Assembly: GCA_019426215.1 (NCBI GenBank)
Contig: CM033408.1
Coordinates: 8,559,077 to 8,623,076 of the forward strand
Reading direction: 5' to 3'
Length of the DNA: 64,000 nt
Source of the DNA: Buddleja alternifolia
Lineage: Eukaryota > Streptophyta > Magnoliopsida > Lamiales > Scrophulariaceae
Positions 59,325-64,000 of this stretch are shown piece after piece (the stretch's first letter is position 1; each line of letters begins with the position of its first letter). The notes beneath the pieces were generated by a model, which was not told the DNA's origin, made no database searches, and saw nothing but the letters and a program-made list of their open reading frames with translations. A program made the position numbers and the translations under genes.

Positions 59325-59447
59325 TTTTGGTTACAAATTATTCTTCAATAGCCCTCCAAATGCGGAAGCCAAATAGTCCGAGAAAACTTTTCTGATGTGG
59401 AAGATCAGATTAAACTGCGACCACAGAGCATACTCAGAATACCCGAG

Positions 59448-59460
59448 CTTTGATACCACT
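59448..59460 (-). other. Primer binding site of the copia element
   Basis: The minus strand reads TGGTATCAAAGC directly beside the 5' LTR, complementary to the 3' end of initiator Met-tRNA as in many plant copia elements. Confidence 0.85.
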
Positions 59461-59947
59461 TGTTGTGGAACTCAGATTCATATTCCACCAAATATAGAAA
59501 TAGCGAGGGAAATATTGTACTAGAAAACCACACTAGATTGAATTCCCAGGAAAGATTGGAGGCGTCACAACGGTCGCGCTTAAAACCCAACCTCCTCGAC
59601 AGAATTAACTAGACGAATTTAGTAGCACAATATAACACTACAACTATAACTAACAATGGCTACTTGAAGAATAACACAAAATAAAGAACACCAAATATAA
59701 CGAGGTTCGGCTAATTTAGCCTACGTCCTCGGACCCCACCAAAATATTTCACTACACTAAAGAAATGACCAAAAGTGAAATATACAAAACTATAGAGGAG
59801 GAAAGAACAATAGCCAAAGATGAGAGGCTAATGGATATTTCTAAATGTAAATAGATGGTCTCCTTTTATAGGATAAAGGGATCACCCTTTACAACCATTT
59901 TCTAATGTGGGATAATTTAGCTTCTTGAAATGAAGCCATCTTCAACA
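59461..59947 (-). repeat. 5' LTR of the copia element
   Basis: 487 bp, about 97.5 percent identical by eye to the left LTR. Confidence 0.95.
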
Positions 59948-60502
59948 CAAATAAAGTACACGGGAAAATCCCGAGAAGCATTGGAAATATGACATCTCTT
60001 GTGGACTTGGACTTTTCTAATAATAACGTTGATGGTGGAGTACCGAGCACTATTGGCTCACTTTGTCAGTTGGTAAATTTTGATGTATCGGGCAACAATT
60101 TGGCGGGAACTTTACCCCTGTCACTCGAGGGGACCGAAAATTGTAAGGCCGATAGTCCTTTGCCTAGCTTGGTGCATTTAAGATTAAGCAACAACCAACT
60201 TCATGGAAGATTGCCAGATTGGTTGGGAGAACTTACAAGTCTCGAGGAACTTTCATTGGCTTTCAACTTTTTCGAAGGCACTTTACCATCTTCTTTAGGT
60301 TCACTCCAAAATTTGACTGATCTGAGCTTAGCAGGGAATAGATTGAACGGGACTTTGCCCCAAAATATCGGGCCATTTCCGGAGTTAGTTGTTTTTGATG
60401 TCTCTTCGAATTATTTGACCGGGATTTTATCTGAGGTGCATTTCTCCAATCTGAGAAAGTTAAAAATCTTGAGGTTATCTTCTAACTCTTTCATCTTGAA
60501 TG

Positions 60503-60648
60503 CAGTGTTTTGAAAACCGGACCGGACAACGAACCGAAAAAGTGACCGGGTCACGGGTTACCGGTTCAACCGTCGGGTCAACCGCGGTCGAACCGGTGAC
60601 GTCATAATTATGCAATAAATAATAATTAATATAAAATTAATATTACAA

Positions 60649-60680
<32 letters not shown>

Positions 60681-61208
60681 AATATTACAAAATAATAAAA
60701 AATGTATATAATATATAACTCAAAAGTCAAAACATGTCTTTCTCACTTCTCACTCTCTCAGATCTCAATTCTCTCACACACGCATGGTGACTGCCTGACT
60801 GTTGAGCTGCTCTTCTTCTTTTCTCTTCCTCTTCTTCTTCTTTCTTCCTAATCTTCTTCTTCTTCATTCTTATCTATCTTTCTTTACCTAAATTTCTTTC
60901 TCTTCTGTTCTGCGTGAGACGTGAGTGAGTGAGAGTGTTTTTGCTGAGTAGTGAGTGCCTTTACCTTTTTCTTTTAAAATCAAATTAATAATTTAATAGG
61001 TTGGGTTTTAATTTTTTCCAAAACCACCCGGGTCAACAGGTTGAAGAACGGTTTTACCGGTTCACCGGTTGAACCGTCGGTTTGAACGATTTTGATCGGT
61101 TTTTGGCTCTGAACGTTTTTTTGGCATAACCGGACCGGCCTAGTGACTGGTTTCGGTTTTTACCGGTTCGACCGGCCGGTCCGGTCCGGTCCGGGTTTCA
61201 TAACCTTG
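60503..61208. mobile_element. Non-autonomous hAT element (706 bp)
   Basis: The ends are CAGTGTTTTGAAAACCGGAC and GTCCGGGTTTCATAACCTTG, imperfect inverted repeats of the hAT type. The 8-base target duplication CTTGAATG is perfect (60495-60502 and 61209-61216). Subterminal ACCGGTT and GACCGG motifs are repeated on both sides. The interior has TA and CTT microsatellites and no transposase. Confidence 0.93.
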
Positions 61209-61521
61209 CTTGAATGTGAGTTCAAATTGGCTTCCACTATTCCAAGTCCGTAACCTTGACATGGGTTCGTGTCGTCTAGGGCCTTCATTTCTGGGTTGGC
61301 TTGAAATTTAGAAGGAAACCATGTTTCTTGCTATCTCTAACGCAAGCATCTTGGGTTCTATTCCTACATGGTTTTGGGATATTTCGTTCAATCTTTCGTT
61401 GTTAAACGTCTCTTTTAATCAATTACAAGGCCATTTGCCAAGTTCATTTGAGGTAACTCCATATGCGGATGTTGATCTCAGCTCTAACCTGTTTGAAGGG
61501 CACATTCCCCTCCCTAGCGTC

Positions 61522-64000
61522 TGTTTACACTATAAAATAATATGGGCCTTCGAAATAAAAAGCCCGAGAAGCCCAAATAGGGGAAATTCGAAAAGAAGAA
61601 AGTGGGTCCATAAATAAATAGGACAAGGAAACTCAAGAGATGATAAGATATGGGTTGATTTAATAAAAGCCCAATAATCGAATCTGAAAAATGAAGAGAG
61701 CCCAAAGGCCAGTAAGCTGCATTCAAGGAAGACGCGCCAAATTAAGAATTTTGAAAGAAACGGTTGAAGACAGTTCCCGGAAAAGAAGAGCGTGGGTTCC
61801 TAAGGCCAAGATATAGGCGGCCGAAAAAGAGGAAAAAATGACAACAAACAACAGATCAACTCCGCTTCTTTTTTATCTTTTTCTCTAGGAGTAGGCGTAA
61901 TCTTAGAAGTAGCATAGTTTAGTTAATTCCGTAAATTAATTCCTGGTGATCAAGAGTTGATATCAGTCATATCTGTTGCGCGAACAACTTTGTGATACGC
62001 GATTGGGGATCAATATGGAGGTATAATATTTATCGTTTTATTAGATTTAAGTATTTGGCAGATAAATTTAAATCTGGACTTGTATCTTCCTTTCTTCTCT
62101 ATTTTCAGTAATTGCGGTCCGAATGACAATTTTAAACAACACATCAAAGTGTTAAAGTCTGAACCACCGTCTAGTGTATCGAGTTCGAATACGGGGGTTG
62201 TTAGATAATTCTAAGTGGAGAATTATTATGGGGCTTGAGTTAACAGAATTAGCTCTTCCTTATTCAATTTGTTTTTATCCAGAAACAAATTTTTTTGCGA
62301 CCACAGTGGGTGTTGGTTCCCGTAAAATCAACTTTCCAAGATCGTTTAAGTCATACTGACAAGACTAACAATGACAGACGAGTTCACTCGTGATGACTGC
62401 ACCGAGGATTCGGATATCCAGCCGGTGGCAAAAAATAAAATCAGAGCGGACAAAATGTACAAACAATTTGTCTGACTCATGAAACAAACTCTAACAGGTG
62501 CTCGAGAAGATTAAAGAAGAGAATTCAATGATCAGTATCCAGCACTGGCACAAGAGTCCGCCCGAATATTCACGGCAATTATATAAGATATTGCTGTGAA
62601 TACTCGAGATGGTCTTGCTCGAGAAGTCACCAGGGTTATAACTGAGCTAGGTGAAATCTTTAATCAAACTTGTGATGTTTTTTCGAACATGATAAATACA
62701 CAAGTAGTCTTGGGTCTCGAACCCTTAATCAACAAGCATAATATTTTAATCGAAAAAGTATCACAGTTGGTAGAACCAAGGACTCAAAGTAGATATATTA
62801 ATCCAAATGAGATTCCTCTGGGATATCCTCGAGAAAACGGGCCTCGGAGTGGTCAATTTGAAATTGGTCAGACTTCAGGACTCTCACCTCTCGAGGGCAA
62901 CAAATTTGAGTTATAACCAAACACCACATCCTAATGCATATAATACGAGCTCGAATCCACATAGTACTCAAAATACAAGGCCTAATGGTCCCGTACCACT
63001 GAACGGAATGGGACAAACTCCTGCGGGATATCCTCCAAATATGAATCTTGGAAGTCTCGAGACAGGATTTAACTTTACCCAAGGATATTTTGCTGGGGGG
63101 CAAAACCAGCATCAGGGACCAAGTTTTCCTGGGGTCTCGAATAACTCCATGAATACAGGGAATCAGAATTTTTCTGGATTTCAAAATAATTCGAATTTTA
63201 CTTACACCCCAAATAACTTCCAAATGCCATTTGCTGGGGGGCAAGCTATTCCCAACGGTTATATGTGGGGTAATCTTGGACCACAAGTTCAAGACCCACT
63301 CCGAAATCAAATCGAATTAATAATTGAAAGAATGTATGGTCCTGGTTTTTGTAGGAACCAGAGGTTAATTCCAAGGAATCCATACCCTGAATGGGTAGAT
63401 AGAAATTTTCCTTTTCCTAGAACATATAAGTTCCCAAATTTTACATTGTTCTCAGGAGATGACAGTGTATCAGCCTTGGAACACTTATCTCGATTTACCT
63501 GCTAATGTCTAGAGGCAGCAGATCAAGATTATCTTAAACTGAGATTGTTCCGTAGTTCTCTAACAGGGCCAGCCTTCAATTGGTATATTAACTTGTCTAC
63601 AAACTCAATACATACTTGGGAGGAGATGCAGTTCTAATTTCAGAATCACTTCACTCGAACTTATCCAGGAATATCCATGAGTGACTTGGCTAAGATCAGG
63701 CAAAACATAGGAGAGTCTATAGAAGAATTCCTATCAAGATTCAAAAAGGCTCGGGTTAAGTGCCATTTGAATTTACCTGAATCCGAATTTGTGCAGTTAG
63801 GACAACAGAATATGTCCTTGGATTTTAGAATAAAATTCGATGGGATGATATTCCTAGATTTTCGAAGTCTAGCAGAAAGTGCAACTAGATATGAGAATAT
63901 GTTAAAAGAAAAAAGCCTAAGAAAACATCAAGGACTTAACACATTCGAAATCTCAGCACCGTGGGTATTCGAGGATACTTACGAAGTAGACCTCGCAGAA
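61522..64000 (+). mobile_element. Ty3/gypsy element, 5' part, cut by the window end
   Basis: The element starts TGTTTACAC right after the LRR coding sequence. A TGTTTA...TAAACA pair would put the LTR at 61522-62138, but no standard primer binding site follows, so the LTR end is uncertain. Downstream is a decayed gag region with the retrotransposon gag domain. The rest lies beyond the window. Confidence 0.75.
62371..63995 (+). pseudogene. Gypsy gag region, decayed
   Basis: From a possible start at 62371 (MTDEFTRDDCTED) the frame stops several times. 62596-62916 and 62807-63505 are overlapping frames; the second has a long Asn-, Gly- and Pro-rich linker (GYFAGGQNQHQGPSFPG). From about 63420 the retrotransposon gag domain is readable (FTLFSGDDSVSALEHLSRF, then LRLFRSSLTGPAFNWYINL, then FLSRFKKAR). 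Stops at about 63503 and 63637 interrupt it. Gag would form the particle that packages element RNA; this copy cannot make a full protein. Confidence 0.75.

Larger units (their letters stand above)
55745..59947 (-). mobile_element. Ty1/copia element with two LTRs, internally deleted
   Basis: Two LTRs of 487 bp (55745-56231 and 59461-59947) flank the element, and CAAAT is repeated at 55740-55744 and 59948-59952. Next to the right LTR the minus strand has AGTGGTATCAAAGC, a primer binding site for initiator Met-tRNA; next to the left LTR lies a purine-rich AAGGTGGAGATT tract. So the element is in minus orientation. I count about 12 differences between the LTRs, about 2.5 percent, which suggests insertion within roughly the last one to two million years. 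Its 4.2 kb length is short for the family because gag and protease are partly missing. Confidence 0.95.
54809..61521 (+). pseudogene. Receptor-like protein (LRR-RLP) gene split by three transposons
   Basis: Host pieces are 54809-55744, 59953-60502 and 61217-61521. With the insertions set aside they read in frame. The protein starts with a signal peptide (MARSLLAVVLVISIF...CNC), then the LRR N-terminal cap (SDRKALLDFKDGLNDPENTLSSW, DCC..W.GI.CD), then extracellular LRRs of the LxxLxxLDLSxNxxxGxIP type through residue 312. The second piece adds about eight LRRs, the third more. A stop at 61309-61311 (after GWLEI) breaks the third piece, and a gypsy element cuts the gene at 61521 before the transmembrane part. 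Such receptors sit in the plasma membrane and often sense pathogens. With three insertions and a nonsense codon this copy is dead. Confidence 0.92.

Noticed and set aside
62798..63310. Antisense frame of 170 codons over the gypsy gag linker
   Set aside because: Shadow frame; the plus strand continues into a recognisable gag domain.
1..64000. tRNA, rRNA or other structured RNA genes
   Set aside because: No cloverleaf A/B boxes with matching stems, rRNA segments or snRNA signatures were recognised by eye; a covariance search would be needed to exclude small ones.

Overview
The window is nuclear DNA of a flowering plant, most likely a eudicot. It holds GT-AG spliced genes of plant-only families: a TPS-b terpene synthase, a P-class PPR protein and a receptor-like LRR protein. 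These sit in a very transposon-rich, AT-rich background. Nothing fixes the species; an asterid would fit but is a guess. There is one 94-base assembly gap at 14603-14696.

Layout. 1-3524 is the 5' part of a CACTA (En/Spm) element, cut by the window start. 3525 to about 5335 is a broken L1-type LINE. About 5336-14602 is a second, nearly complete CACTA element with a TNP2-type transposase and a second gene carrying an En/Spm-type domain plus a Ulp1-like cysteine protease. After the gap, about 14810-16385 is a decayed copia fragment. 16497-22889 (minus) is the best host gene: a seven-exon terpene synthase whose splice phases all join to a 593-residue open protein. Its introns hold several MITEs, two with clear target-site duplications. 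23833-33572 is a 9.7 kb MuDR-like element with terminal inverted repeats of about 1.1 kb and two convergent genes, one for a plant mobile domain protein and one for a MURA-type transposase. 33573-42394 is gene-poor and holds a 3.1 kb solo LTR and a Helitron 3' end. 42395-49200 is a repeat mosaic built around a 4.1 kb inverted-repeat element that carries fragments of a DUF295 gene and a PPR gene. 49524-51415 is a broken PPR gene resembling At5g48730. 54809-61521 is a receptor-like protein gene split by a 4.2 kb copia element, a 0.7 kb hAT element and the start of a Ty3/gypsy element that runs off the window.

How the parts relate. Only the terpene synthase looks functional as a host gene; it would act in plastids on a prenyl diphosphate. 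The receptor-like protein and PPR genes are pseudogenes. The MuDR-like element is the most interesting unit. It repeats the MuDR plan of two inward-facing genes, each starting from one terminal repeat, but a plant mobile domain protein takes the place of mudrB. Most of the frame breaks in this element are one-base changes in short homopolymers, so the sequence may understate how intact it is.
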